Source: Colwellia sp.
GTDB taxonomy: Bacteria; Pseudomonadota; Gammaproteobacteria; Enterobacterales; Alteromonadaceae
Direction of reading: 5' to 3'
Assembly (NCBI GenBank): GCA_026196955.1
Contig: JAPHTO010000157.1
Coordinates: 1-37,632, forward strand
DNA length: 37,632 nt
Positions 18,598 to 26,258 of this stretch are shown here, in pieces. How positions within the stretch are numbered: position 1 is the stretch's first letter; every line of letters begins with the position of its first letter. The position numbers were made by a program, and so were the translations under genes. The notes beneath the pieces are model-generated. The model made no database searches and was not told where the DNA came from. It saw only the letters and a program-made list of their open reading frames with translations.

Positions 18598-19661
18598 TGG
18601 CTATTTATAAAATAGATACCGATAAATTAGTAGCCATTGAAAGGACGACATTTGATCAGCAAGGCTTGCTAGAAAGGCAGCATATTCAAGCGATGCTGAG
18701 GGACCAGATTGATATTATAAGCCCTGATACCATGGTCGTTTCAGAAGAGTTTGGTGAATGGGATGAGAGTAAACGAAGAATTGACTTATTAGGCATAAAT
18801 AAGTCCGGTAATTTAGTTGTTATTGAACTAAAACGAACAGAAGATGGTGGCCATATGGAGCTACAAGCACTTCGCTATGCTTCAATGATATCCACACTAA
18901 CTTTTTCTAAGCTAGTTCAAATTTATGAAAAATACCTAAAGGCTCGAAATATTGAGCTAGATGCAGAAAAAACATTGTTAAGCTTTTTGGGTTGGGAAGA
19001 GCCTGATGAGGATAATTTTGCACAAGAAGTAAAAATTGTTTTAGCTTCAGCTGAGTTTTCGAAAGAATTAACTACATCTGTAATTTGGTTAAACGATTTT
19101 GGGTTAGATATCAGGTGCGTAAGAATGCACCCTTATGTTGATAATAATAACGTTCTCATAGATATCCAAACAGTAATACCTGTTCCTGAAACAGCTGATT
19201 ATCAAATAAAAATTAGAGAGAAAAAACAAAAAGAACGAGCTTCCAGAAGTGCCTCTCGTGACTTAACAAAATTTAATTTGACCGTTAGTGGACAATCTAT
19301 TAATTCGTTAAATAAGCGTAAATTGATACACAATTTAGTCTCATCAATAGTGAATTCTGGCCATACTCCGATAGAGATACAAATCATAGTAGATGGCGTG
19401 TCAGAAAGGACGGCAAAATTGTTTGAAGTGTTTGATGGTGAGCTTAATGAGGCTGATTTACATGCAGTAATTATGGCTGATGATCCTGGCGGGAGACACC
19501 CTAGAACAGCAAGGTTTTTCTGTAAAGAAGGTGAATATTACTTTAATGATGGTAAGACCTATGTTTTAAGTAACCAGTGGGGGCACGGAACATTAGAAAC
19601 AGTTGAAGCTCTTTCGCTAGCTTTTCCATCTTTAAATGCTAGTTACTGTCCGTCAGAGTAA
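18597..19661 (+). CDS. NucS/DUF91-like PD-(D/E)xK nuclease
   Basis: 354 residues. The N-terminal half has the endonuclease pattern RRIDLLGINKSGNLVVIELK, with D63 and E77-L-K79 as metal-binding and catalytic candidates, followed by a helix rich in aromatic and basic residues. This matches the DUF91/NucS-like RecB-fold family. The C-terminal part (about 215-354) has a small basic linker then an alpha/beta module that I do not recognise. The start codon overlaps the hsdR stop by one base (TAATG), so it is translated with HsdR. It may be a second nuclease that cleaves DNA brought in by the restriction complex, or an independent defence nuclease. The fold call is good; the substrate is unknown. 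Confidence 0.75.
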   Translation: MAIYKIDTDKLVAIERTTFDQQGLLERQHIQAMLRDQIDIISPDTMVVSEEFGEWDESKRRIDLLGINKSGNLVVIELKRTEDGGHMELQALRYASMISTLTFSKLVQIYEKYLKARNIELDAEKTLLSFLGWEEPDEDNFAQEVKIVLASAEFSKELTTSVIWLNDFGLDIRCVRMHPYVDNNNVLIDIQTVIPVPETADYQIKIREKKQKERASRSASRDLTKFNLTVSGQSINSLNKRKLIHNLVSSIVNSGHTPIEIQIIVDGVSERTAKLFEVFDGELNEADLHAVIMADDPGGRHPRTARFFCKEGEYYFNDGKTYVLSNQWGHGTLETVEALSLAFPSLNASYCPSE

Positions 19662-19694
19662 TTTGTTTTGGCTTCAAGAAAGGTTATCAATAAT

Positions 19695-20282
19695 ATGAGA
19701 GAACAATTTGAAGTAAATGGCTTTTTCTACGAAGAAAAAGGATATAAATGTCGTAAGTATCTCGATATTAAAAGAGTGAATTCTTTAACAAGTACACCTG
19801 ATATTATGGTGGTGATGATGAACCCTGGCTCATCGTATCCACTTGATAAAATTGATAACAATACCATCCCTTCTGCCGCTGTTCCTGACAAAACTCAAGA
19901 TCAGATTATGAAAGTAATGAATAGCGCTGGTTTTAATTATGCTCGAATCTTAAATTTATCAGATCTGAGAACTCCAAAGTCTAGTGCTTTATATAAATTT
20001 TTGAAATCAGAAGAGTCTAAGAGTTTTCCTCATTCAATTTTTAATGTCGAACGCAAACGAGAGTTCAAAAGCTTATTTATTGAGGATGTTCCGGTAATTT
20101 ATGGTTGGGGTGTTAATAGTTCATTAAACTCATTAGCTGAATTAGCGGTTAAGACGATAAATCGTGATGATGCAATTGGACTAAAGAAGCTAGGCAATGA
20201 GTATTCATATTACCATCCATTACCTCAAGTATTTAATGACCAAATAGAATGGGTAAATAAAATTACTAACCTTATTAAATAA
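19695..20282 (+). CDS. DUF1643-like protein
   Basis: About 195 residues from ATG at 19695. A longer reading from TTG at 19668 adds nine residues, but AAAGG at 19679-19683 lies about 11 nt before the ATG, and nothing resembling a ribosome-binding site precedes the TTG, so I prefer the ATG. The pattern VVMMNPGSS near the start, then DKTQDQI, GFNYARILNLSDLRTPKS and a late VIYGWG stretch resemble DUF1643, whose members have an 'MLNPS...D.T' core of unknown function and are common near restriction and mobile genes. It follows the nuclease gene by about 33 nt and is probably in the same operon. No catalytic role is known. Confidence 0.6.
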   Translation: MREQFEVNGFFYEEKGYKCRKYLDIKRVNSLTSTPDIMVVMMNPGSSYPLDKIDNNTIPSAAVPDKTQDQIMKVMNSAGFNYARILNLSDLRTPKSSALYKFLKSEESKSFPHSIFNVERKREFKSLFIEDVPVIYGWGVNSSLNSLAELAVKTINRDDAIGLKKLGNEYSYYHPLPQVFNDQIEWVNKITNLIK

Positions 20283-20322
20283 CATACCTTATTAACTTCA
20301 ATATTCCTGGGAGAACAATCCT

Positions 20323-21237
20323 ATTTTCGCTCAAAAAAAGAAAAGACAACACTATGTGTGGAGACGATATTTAAAGTCTTGGCAAGTGAAGTCAAAAATC
20401 GCTTGTATGCGTAATAAAAAGCACATTTTCTCCACTTCTGATCTTATGAATATTGGGCAACAGAGTTACTTTTATAAAGTGAATAAGCTAAGTGCGGAAG
20501 ATATAGAGTTCGTAAGGCAAGTATTTTTAAGTGACGTATCAAAATTTGTTAGTTCAGTTTATTCTAGATTGTTTTCCTTATTTTCTATGGTTGAACAATT
20601 AGATGAACATCAAGTTACAGATGAAAAGCTTGAAATTTTAAAAAAGAACTACGCAAATAATTTAGAAGAAGAACTACAGTCAGAAATTGAATCTCAAGGC
20701 GATAAGTATTTAAATGAACTGCTTAACGGTGATACGCAATTTTTTACTGAAGAAGAAGGTTCGGCACATTTTATAAACTATATCTGCATGCAATTTTTAA
20801 GGACCAAAAAACAACATGACAACCTTATTAATATGGCCACAGGCCCTGATAAAGATAAAATTATAAAGTGCGCTAATTTAATTCGCATAGTATTTTCTAC
20901 AAAACTTGCTGCAAATATATATGGCGATAGAGATAAGTTTAAATTAGTACTAGTTTCGAATGATTCAGGCATACCATTTTTAACTTGCGATCAACCTGTA
21001 GTTAATTTCTTGGCGTTAAATACGCCGATTGGAGAGCAGGTAGAAGAGTTTGGACTGTATTATCCAATATCGCCAAATAAAGCCGTATTTTTGGTTGAAA
21101 AAGGAGTTTTTGGATCTGTTACAGCCATGAAGTTTAATGAAGAATCTGTAAAAGAGTTTAACAATATTATGGTTCAGAATTCTCATGAGCAAATTTACTC
21201 AGTTTCTGAAGAGCAATTACAATCTATTAGTATTTAA
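20323..21237 (+). CDS. DUF4238 family protein, possible ATT start
   Basis: DUF4238 members begin near their N terminus with a 'QHYVP..YLK.W'-like motif. Here KKKRQHYVWRRYLKSW is encoded across 20335-20382, so the GTG at 20356 would cut the motif in half. The frame upstream of GTG holds no ATG, TTG or CTG before a stop at 20293-20295. The only plausible start is ATT at 20323, preceded by TGGGAG at 20308-20313 with good spacing. That gives 304 residues. Other family features are the middle FLTCDQPVVNFL and the nearby YYPISPNKAVFL (the 'SDxPv ... PLSP' region). Function is unknown; members occur beside defence and mobile genes. It is the last gene of the operon and ends just before a strong inverted repeat. 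Confidence 0.7.
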   Translation: MFAQKKKRQHYVWRRYLKSWQVKSKIACMRNKKHIFSTSDLMNIGQQSYFYKVNKLSAEDIEFVRQVFLSDVSKFVSSVYSRLFSLFSMVEQLDEHQVTDEKLEILKKNYANNLEEELQSEIESQGDKYLNELLNGDTQFFTEEEGSAHFINYICMQFLRTKKQHDNLINMATGPDKDKIIKCANLIRIVFSTKLAANIYGDRDKFKLVLVSNDSGIPFLTCDQPVVNFLALNTPIGEQVEEFGLYYPISPNKAVFLVEKGVFGSVTAMKFNEESVKEFNNIMVQNSHEQIYSVSEEQLQSISI

Positions 21238-21243
21238 TTTTAT

Positions 21244-21278
21244 CAACATGTAAAGCTGTAATACACCTTTACATGTTG
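21244..21278. terminator. Inverted repeat between convergent genes, likely bidirectional terminator
   Basis: CAACATGTAAAG at 21244-21255 is perfectly complementary to CTTTACATGTTG at 21267-21278, giving a 12-bp stem with an 11-nt loop. Further pairing of TTATCA with TGATAA is possible outside. It lies just after the DUF4238 stop and overlaps the end of the convergent XRE gene. It has no clear T-run on either side, so termination efficiency is uncertain. Confidence 0.55.
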
Positions 21279-21535
21279 CTTGATAAGTTTGAGTTAAAAC
21301 TTAACTCTTTTAACTTACATAGCCCGGCAGATGTATCAAGCTTTAGAGCTTCGCAATACTGAACGAATTCAAATACGTTCAGTTTCCTTTCACAAGTTTC
21401 AATTTTAACCACAAACTGGTGTGGTTCATCCAATAGTTTGCCAAGATCACGAACACTCAGCCCTTGCTCAATTCGAGCAGACCTCAACCAATCTATCAAC
21501 GCTTTATAGCGGTCATCATTTATATGTTTAATCAT
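21269..21535 (-). CDS. Small XRE/Cro-CI family transcriptional regulator
   Basis: 88 residues. A helix-turn-helix of the Cro/CI type covers about 17-58: LRSARIEQGLSVRDLGKLL, then EPHQFVVKIETCERKLNVFEF. It is single-domain and has no sensor part. It is transcribed away from the 208-residue gene at 21661, and two GGCAC...GTGCC dyads lie between the two genes. It is therefore likely to bind these dyads and repress itself and the divergent gene. The ribosome-binding site in front of its ATG is weak (AAAGAT further upstream), which suits a low-level repressor. Confidence 0.85.
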   Translation of the reverse strand: MIKHINDDRYKALIDWLRSARIEQGLSVRDLGKLLDEPHQFVVKIETCERKLNVFEFVQYCEALKLDTSAGLCKLKELSFNSNLSSNM

Positions 21536-21562
21536 GTTTTTAATTATCTTTTATATATCACT

Positions 21563-21590
21563 TGGCACCAAAATGGTGCCGATCTATACT
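21563..21590 (+). promoter_or_regulatory. Promoter for the 208-aa gene, overlapped by operator
   Basis: A -35 TTGGCA at 21563-21568 and a -10 TATACT at 21585-21590 are separated by 16 bp. The -35 lies inside the first dyad, so a bound repressor would block RNA polymerase. The predicted start of transcription is near 21597, within or next to the second dyad, about 64 nt before the ATG at 21661. Confidence 0.6.
21564..21580. promoter_or_regulatory. Operator-like dyad 1
   Basis: GGCACCAAAATGGTGCC: perfect 7-bp arms around AAA. It has the length and symmetry of an XRE dimer site, sits between divergent genes and covers the -35 of the rightward promoter. Confidence 0.65.
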
Positions 21591-21600
21591 AAGTCAGGCC

Positions 21601-21617
21601 GGCACTGATGCGGTGCC
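21601..21617. promoter_or_regulatory. Operator-like dyad 2
   Basis: GGCACTGATGCGGTGCC: 5-bp outer arms match dyad 1 exactly, and the centre is less symmetric. Centre-to-centre distance from dyad 1 is 37 bp, about 3.5 helical turns. It is flanked by a further 9-bp inverted repeat, TATACTAAG (21585-21593) and CTTAGTATA (21617-21625). Confidence 0.6.
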
Positions 21618-21660
21618 TTAGTATATCAATAATTAAGTGTTTTGACATTAGGAGTAAAAC

Positions 21661-22287
21661 ATGACGAATAAAGATGATGAACTGTTATTGGCGCTAGCGC
21701 AGTTTGGGTGCTATCACATGTTGAAAAATATATTGAATGAACAAAAACTTTTTACTGGTGTAAAAAATCATTTATTTATGGTTAATAAGAATGAGTTTGA
21801 AGGTTCAGTCAATGTTGGTAAGTGTGTTAATTTTATAAAGGAGACTTTTCTTAAGCAGGGAATAGATGGGATTGATCGTATACTCAATAATGACATACCA
21901 TATAGTAAATCAAAAATAGCTCCTCTAGAGGCAGTTAATCACATTATTCCAGATACTTGGCAGGTAGTTACGGTTCCTCAATTGGGCCCTGAAGATAAAG
22001 GTTTTAAGCTAATTGTAAATTGGAGAAATAGTGATAAATATCAAATAACCCAATCAGCAACAGACTTCTCACATATTGATGAGTATGACTACTATTATGT
22101 TTGGCGAGAAAATATCAAAAACTCTTATTTACTGCATAAAGGTATCGTGAATCCACTCAGTTACTCAGCAGCGTTGGCTTCAGTTAATAGATTTGTAACT
22201 CCTTATGTGAATTTATCTCAACCTTGCTCTTTTTTCGAAGCTTATCAATTTTCAGAATTTTTAAGTAAGGGGGTAAAAGTTAGTTGA
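21661..22287 (+). CDS. Uncharacterised protein under XRE control (208 aa)
   Basis: I do not recognise the family. The ATG is preceded by a strong AGGAG at 21650-21654, so it is well translated once transcribed. The protein is soluble and mostly helical at the start (LLLALAQFGCYHMLKNIL), with a central beta-rich part around 95-155 containing QVVTVPQLG, KGFKLIVNWRN and DEYDYYYVWREN, and a final helical section with SYSAALASVNRFVTPYVNL. No signal peptide, membrane helix or enzyme motif is visible. A tightly repressed gene paired with a divergent XRE repressor in a defence island could be an effector or a control protein; this is inference from layout only. Confidence 0.7.
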   Translation: MTNKDDELLLALAQFGCYHMLKNILNEQKLFTGVKNHLFMVNKNEFEGSVNVGKCVNFIKETFLKQGIDGIDRILNNDIPYSKSKIAPLEAVNHIIPDTWQVVTVPQLGPEDKGFKLIVNWRNSDKYQITQSATDFSHIDEYDYYYVWRENIKNSYLLHKGIVNPLSYSAALASVNRFVTPYVNLSQPCSFFEAYQFSEFLSKGVKVS

Positions 22288-22326
22288 GTAAACTTATGAT
22301 TCTTTTGGAATCTAATAACGCTATTA

Positions 22327-22354
22327 TTGGTGATGTTATTCTTCGTTTTATAAT
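22327..22354 (+). promoter_or_regulatory. Candidate promoter for the moxR - VWA operon
   Basis: TTGGTG at 22327-22332 and a consensus TATAAT at 22349-22354, spacing 16 bp, about 70 bp before the moxR ATG. The rest of this 137-bp gap holds only small stem-loops (GATTC/GAATC near 22301-22315; TTAGT/ACTAA near 22376-22388). Confidence 0.5.
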
Positions 22355-22424
22355 ATGTAACCATAAGTGGTATGATTAGTTAGACTAATAAATTTATCGT
22401 AGTAAAAAATTGATTGAGGGTGAA

Positions 22425-23264
22425 ATGATTTTTGATAGTACAGAAAACTATGTAATGGGGCGAGATCTTCAATTAGCAGTTAATGCAGCTATTACATTAG
22501 AAAAGCCCTTGTTAATTAAAGGTGAGCCAGGAACAGGAAAAACGATGTTAGCTGAAGAAATAGCTAACAGCTTAGGTCTAGAGTTAATCCAATGGAACAT
22601 AAAATCAACTACTAAGGCTCAGCAAGGTTTATATGAGTATGATGCAGTATCAAGACTCAGAGATTCCCAACTTGGCGATGATAGAGTTCATGATATTTCA
22701 AACTATATTTTGAAGGGTAAACTTTGGAATGCATTTGAAGGTCAAAAGAAAAAAGTTTTATTGATAGATGAAATTGATAAAGCTGATATCGAATTTCCAA
22801 ATGATTTACTTCAAGAGCTAGATAAAATGGAATTCAATGTATACGAAACCAATGAAACTATCTCAGCTGAACAGCGCCCAATTGTTATCATTACCAGCAA
22901 CAATGAGAAAGAGCTTCCTGATCCTTTTCTAAGAAGATGTTTTTTTCATTACATTCAATTCCCAGACAAAGAAGAAATGCAGCAAATAATTGATGTACAT
23001 TACCCTAATATAAAACAAACTCTATTAGACGAAGCATTGAGAGCTTTTTTTGATTTACGAGAAGTACCTGGATTAAAGAAAAAACCATCAACCTCTGAGT
23101 TATTAGATTGGCTAAAACTTTTATTAGCGGAAGATATCCCATTAGAAGTTTTGCAAAGTAAAGATGGAAAACAATCAATTCCTCCTATGCACGGTGCTTT
23201 ATTAAAAAATGAACAGGACATTCACTTATTCGAAAAATTGGCATTTATGGCTCGACGAGGCTAA
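22425..23264 (+). CDS. MoxR-family AAA+ ATPase
   Basis: 279 residues from ATG 22425; a TTG at 22410 is in frame, but GAGGG at 22415-22419 fits the ATG. Walker A GEPGTGKT is at 33-40, Walker B LLIDE has D115-E116, the sensor 1 region is VIITSNNE near 156-163, and the arginine region ELPDPFLRRCFFHYI starts near 163. MoxR ATPases act as chaperones that help mature or load metal or cofactor enzymes and usually pair with a VWA protein, which here lies at 23805. Codon use is AT-rich and AGA-rich like the island. The last 114 residues are about three-quarters identical to the fragment at 23435-23789, so this copy may have replaced the resident gene. Confidence 0.88.
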   Translation: MIFDSTENYVMGRDLQLAVNAAITLEKPLLIKGEPGTGKTMLAEEIANSLGLELIQWNIKSTTKAQQGLYEYDAVSRLRDSQLGDDRVHDISNYILKGKLWNAFEGQKKKVLLIDEIDKADIEFPNDLLQELDKMEFNVYETNETISAEQRPIVIITSNNEKELPDPFLRRCFFHYIQFPDKEEMQQIIDVHYPNIKQTLLDEALRAFFDLREVPGLKKKPSTSELLDWLKLLLAEDIPLEVLQSKDGKQSIPPMHGALLKNEQDIHLFEKLAFMARRG

Positions 23265-23289
23265 TAAATTTAAGACTTAAAATTTATTA
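23262..23289. repeat. Perfect 10-bp inverted repeat at the moxR stop codon
   Basis: TAATAAATTT at 23262-23271 and AAATTTATTA at 23280-23289 flank AAGACTTA. The repeat begins at the stop codon itself. It is all A/T in the stem, so it is a poor terminator; it may be part of a recombination site. Confidence 0.5.
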
Positions 23290-23412
23290 CATTTTCGGAC
23301 AAAAATGAGAAAATTAAGACTAAAATGAAATTTATAAAAATCAGCGACTTTCAAGTCGCTCTAACCCTTAACATTATTGGAATAGGAACAGTTAAGTCTT
23401 ATTTTAAGTCTT
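23271..23412. repeat. Cluster of AAGACTT-type direct and inverted repeats at a gene-duplication junction
   Basis: TAAGACTTAAAAT occurs at 23271-23283, and a variant TAAGACTAAAAT at about 23315-23326. In the opposite orientation, ATTTTAAGTCTT lies at 23401-23412 and TTAAGTCTTATTT just before it, overlapping. AAGACTTAAAAT and ATTTTAAGTCTT form a 12-bp inverted pair bracketing about 140 bp. Between them, GCGACTTTCAAGTCGC (23344-23359) is a tight palindrome. The cluster lies between the full moxR and the truncated moxR, as expected of the ends or crossover sites of a small element. Confidence 0.5.
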
Positions 23413-23434
23413 TATTTTTTCCACGTAGTACAGC

Positions 23435-23789
23435 AATACCCGATGCCTTTCTCAGACGCTGTTTTTTCCACTATATAAGTTTCCCCGAAAAAGCTGAAAT
23501 GCAAGCCATTGTTGATGTACATTTTCCTAATATTAAACAAAAGCTGTTAGATGAAGCCTTAGCGCTATTTTTTGATTTACGTGATATTCCAGGATTAAAG
23601 AAAAAGCCTTCTACTTCTGAGTTAATAGACTGGCTAAAGCTTTTGTTAGCGGAAGATATTTCTCCTGAAACTTTGCATGAAACTAGAAGAAATAAGGTTA
23701 TTCCTCCTTTGCATGGCGCCTTATTAAAAAATGAACAGGATGTGCATTTATTTGAAAAGTTAGCTTTTATGCATCAAGGCCGTCGCTAG
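23435..23789 (+). pseudogene. 3' fragment of a second moxR gene
   Basis: Homology to the complete MoxR upstream starts abruptly at the IPDAFLRRCFFHYI motif (matching residue about 165 of the full copy) and runs to the natural end, roughly 74% identical over 114 residues by eye. Walker A and Walker B are missing, so it cannot be an active ATPase. An ATG at 23325 gives a 154-codon reading frame, but its first 37 codons are repeat DNA unrelated to MoxR. Codon use is less AGA-rich than the upstream copy and closer to the following VWA gene, which starts 15 nt later. I read this as the resident gene's remnant. Confidence 0.8.
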
Positions 23790-23804
23790 TTTAGGGGCGT
23801 ATTT

Positions 23805-24977
23805 ATGTTAGTCGACTTTTTTACTAAAGTTCGCGAGTACAAAGTTCCTTGTACATTACGTGAACTATTAGATTTAATTCGTGCTGTAGAGCAAAAAGTA
23901 GTCTTTGCAAATATTGATGACTTTTATGCGCTAAGTCGTACCATTTTAGTTAAAGATGAAGCGCACTTTGACAAGTTTGATCGTGCTTTTACTGACTACT
24001 TTAAAGGTGTTGCTAGCCTTGAGTTAGATTTATCAGGCATCCCAGAAGACTGGCTAAAAAAGCAGTTTGAAAAGCAATTAAGCGCTGAAGAAAAAGCACA
24101 AATTGAAGCGCTAGGCGGTTTAGACAAGTTAATGGAAACGTTAGCCGAGCGTTTGAAAGAACAAGAAAAACGCCATCAAGGAGGCAATAAGTGGATTGGC
24201 ACAGGCGGCACATCACCATTTGGTGCTTATGGTTATAACCCAGAAGGTGTACGCATAGGGCAAGATAGCTCAAGGCACAGAAAAGCAAGTAAAGTGTGGG
24301 ATAAACGACAATTTAGAAATTTAGATGCCAATGTTGAAATAGGCACTCGAAATATGAAAGTCGCCTTACGTAAATTACGGCAATTTGCTCGCACTGGTAG
24401 CAGTGAAGAATTAGCCCTTGATGACACTATCTCTGCTACCGCACGTAATGCGGGTTATCTTGATATTAAGATGAAACCTGTACGACATAATGCCATAAAA
24501 GTGCTAATGTTTTTTGATATTGGTGGTTCAATGGATGACCATATTAAAGTTTGTGAGCAATTATTTTCTGCGGTTCATGGCGAATTTAAACACCTTGAAT
24601 TTTTCTACTTTCATAATTGTCTTTATGAAACCGTATGGAAAGATAATGCCCGTCGTCACAGTGAAAAAATCGATTTAATGCAAGTTTTGCATACCTATAG
24701 TCGAGATTATAAGGTGATTTTTGTTGGTGATGCCACTATGGGACCTTATGAAATAACGTATCCCGGCGGCAGTGTTGAGCATTGGAATGAAGAAGCCGGC
24801 AGTGTGTGGATGAAGAGACTAACGGATCATTTTGATGATGTTATTTGGCTAAATCCGCAAGAAGAGCCACAATGGTCTTATTATGCATCCATTAGCATTA
24901 TGTCGCAGCTTGTTGATAATAAGATGTATCCATTAACGCTATCGGGCTTAGGGCAGGGTATAAAAGCTTTACTTTAG
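23805..24977 (+). CDS. VWA domain-containing CoxE-like protein
   Basis: 390 residues, cytoplasmic. An N-terminal helical part contains a polar linker (residues about 120-150 with KRHQGGNKWIGTGG). The VWA domain starts near 230 with FFDIGGSM, giving the metal-site residues D238, G240 and S242; the usual first Ser of DxSxS is replaced by Gly. A later GDATMGPYE has D309. CoxE-like VWA proteins work with MoxR ATPases to remodel target proteins. AGGGG lies ten bases before the ATG. It follows the moxR fragment by 15 nt, which supports the view that moxR and this gene were once a single operon. Confidence 0.88.
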   Translation: MLVDFFTKVREYKVPCTLRELLDLIRAVEQKVVFANIDDFYALSRTILVKDEAHFDKFDRAFTDYFKGVASLELDLSGIPEDWLKKQFEKQLSAEEKAQIEALGGLDKLMETLAERLKEQEKRHQGGNKWIGTGGTSPFGAYGYNPEGVRIGQDSSRHRKASKVWDKRQFRNLDANVEIGTRNMKVALRKLRQFARTGSSEELALDDTISATARNAGYLDIKMKPVRHNAIKVLMFFDIGGSMDDHIKVCEQLFSAVHGEFKHLEFFYFHNCLYETVWKDNARRHSEKIDLMQVLHTYSRDYKVIFVGDATMGPYEITYPGGSVEHWNEEAGSVWMKRLTDHFDDVIWLNPQEEPQWSYYASISIMSQLVDNKMYPLTLSGLGQGIKALL

Positions 24978-25016
24978 TTTTATGGTTAATCAATTAGAAA
25001 ATAAAGGGAATAGTTT

Positions 25017-26240
25017 ATGACTCGTCAATCGCTTTTAACTCACACTGATGCGAATCAAAACGATCTTAATGGCTTAACGGAGGACGAAACAAAACACTTT
25101 TTGACACCTTTTGCGTTTAAAATGGATAAGTCGTTATTTGGTTTGCCATTAGCTTCACCGAGCAAGCGTGGTGTTGCCTTGTTGATTGATTTAGCATTAA
25201 TTGCTTTATTGAGCGATATCTCAGCGGGTGTTTTAGCGTTAGCTATTGCAATAACCTTATATCGACTAGGCAATAAAAAACGTGCCCAAACACGTGGAAA
25301 AGTTAAAGGTTATAAACGTCGTGCCATGATGCGCTTTGTTGCGGCTGTGATGGTGTTTATTGTTTTGCTTGATACTTTTCCCCCTTTATTTGAACAACTT
25401 GGCATTACCACTCCTAGCCCTGAACTTTCTGTTGCTGATACCTCTTTATCGCTAGGGCAGTCTTTAAAGTTAGCTGGCTATGCTGCTTCAGCTATTCAAA
25501 CGGTAGCAGAGAGCAATTGTAAAAACTTATCGTGTTGGCAACAAGAGCTAGATTCCGTCGCAGAAAAGGTAGCTGTTATCAGTGATGAAAGCGATATTGA
25601 CATGTCTAAAGAGCAGCTTAATGAAATATTTATTGAAGCGAGTGAAGCAAGCCAGTTAACACCTGAAGAGCAAGCGCAGTTAGTGATTTCAATGCATGCT
25701 GCTTATCAAGCGCGGCTTTTGGCATTGACAAGTGATGACGCCGTTACTACAACGAATTACTCTCCTCCTCAATTACCCAAACTTCCCGATGAAGATAATG
25801 TATTGTTTGAGAAGGATAAAGTGATGGTGCTAAACGATGATGGCCAGTTAACAGATCTAGACTCTTTTTCAGAGTCTGAAAAGCAGAAAAAGCCTGTTTA
25901 CTCTATTATTGAGTGGGTTAAAGGTATCATTAATGATCTTGGTTTAGGTTTTGGTTGGGCGACCTTTTACTTCACCGCTTTTATTGCCTTAGGGCAGGGG
26001 CAAACGTTAGGTAAAAAACTATTGGGCATAAAGGTGTTACAGCTTGATGGTACGCCATTATCTTTATGGGATAGTTTTGGACGATACGGTGGCTATGGCG
26101 CAGGGCTTGCGACAGGCTTGCTCGGATTTATCCAAATTTACTGGGATCCTAATAGGCAAGCTATCCATGATAAAATATCGGCAACTGTGGTTATCGATCT
26201 TCGACAAAGCCGTTTAGCTAAAGAATATCAATTTGATTAA
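25017..26240 (+). CDS. RDD family membrane protein
   Basis: 407 residues. The N terminus is cytoplasmic-looking, then SKRGVALLIDLALIALLSDISAGVLALAIAITLYRLG (split here across two hydrophobic helices, about 43-83) gives the first membrane pair with an R-x-D pattern typical of RDD. A third helix lies near 104-122 (MRFVAAVMVFIVLLD). A long polar, probably periplasmic section of about 180 residues follows. The C-terminal part has helices near 310-330 and 350-375, with LGQGQTLGKKLLGIKVL and the closing DPNRQAIHDKISATVVI, the most recognisable RDD signature. It follows the VWA gene by 39 nt, with AAAGGGA before the ATG, and is probably co-transcribed. Role unknown; perhaps the membrane partner of the MoxR-VWA pair. 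Confidence 0.85.
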   Translation: MTRQSLLTHTDANQNDLNGLTEDETKHFLTPFAFKMDKSLFGLPLASPSKRGVALLIDLALIALLSDISAGVLALAIAITLYRLGNKKRAQTRGKVKGYKRRAMMRFVAAVMVFIVLLDTFPPLFEQLGITTPSPELSVADTSLSLGQSLKLAGYAASAIQTVAESNCKNLSCWQQELDSVAEKVAVISDESDIDMSKEQLNEIFIEASEASQLTPEEQAQLVISMHAAYQARLLALTSDDAVTTTNYSPPQLPKLPDEDNVLFEKDKVMVLNDDGQLTDLDSFSESEKQKKPVYSIIEWVKGIINDLGLGFGWATFYFTAFIALGQGQTLGKKLLGIKVLQLDGTPLSLWDSFGRYGGYGAGLATGLLGFIQIYWDPNRQAIHDKISATVVIDLRQSRLAKEYQFD

Positions 26241-26258
26241 ACTTCTTGCTACTCGGTG

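Noticed and set aside
21564-21617. Two GGCAC...GTGCC units as a minimal CRISPR array
   Set aside because: Only two short, symmetric, non-identical units without a regular spacer series, and no cas genes; operator sites explain them better.
23344-23359. GCGACTTTCAAGTCGC as an intrinsic terminator
   Set aside because: The loop would be only 2 nt and no T-run follows. It fits better as part of the recombination-like repeat cluster.
23325-23434. Start of the 154-codon frame as a true N terminus of a small protein
   Set aside because: These codons cover the repeat-rich junction and share nothing with MoxR; there is no ribosome-binding site. Only the part from 23435 is homologous.
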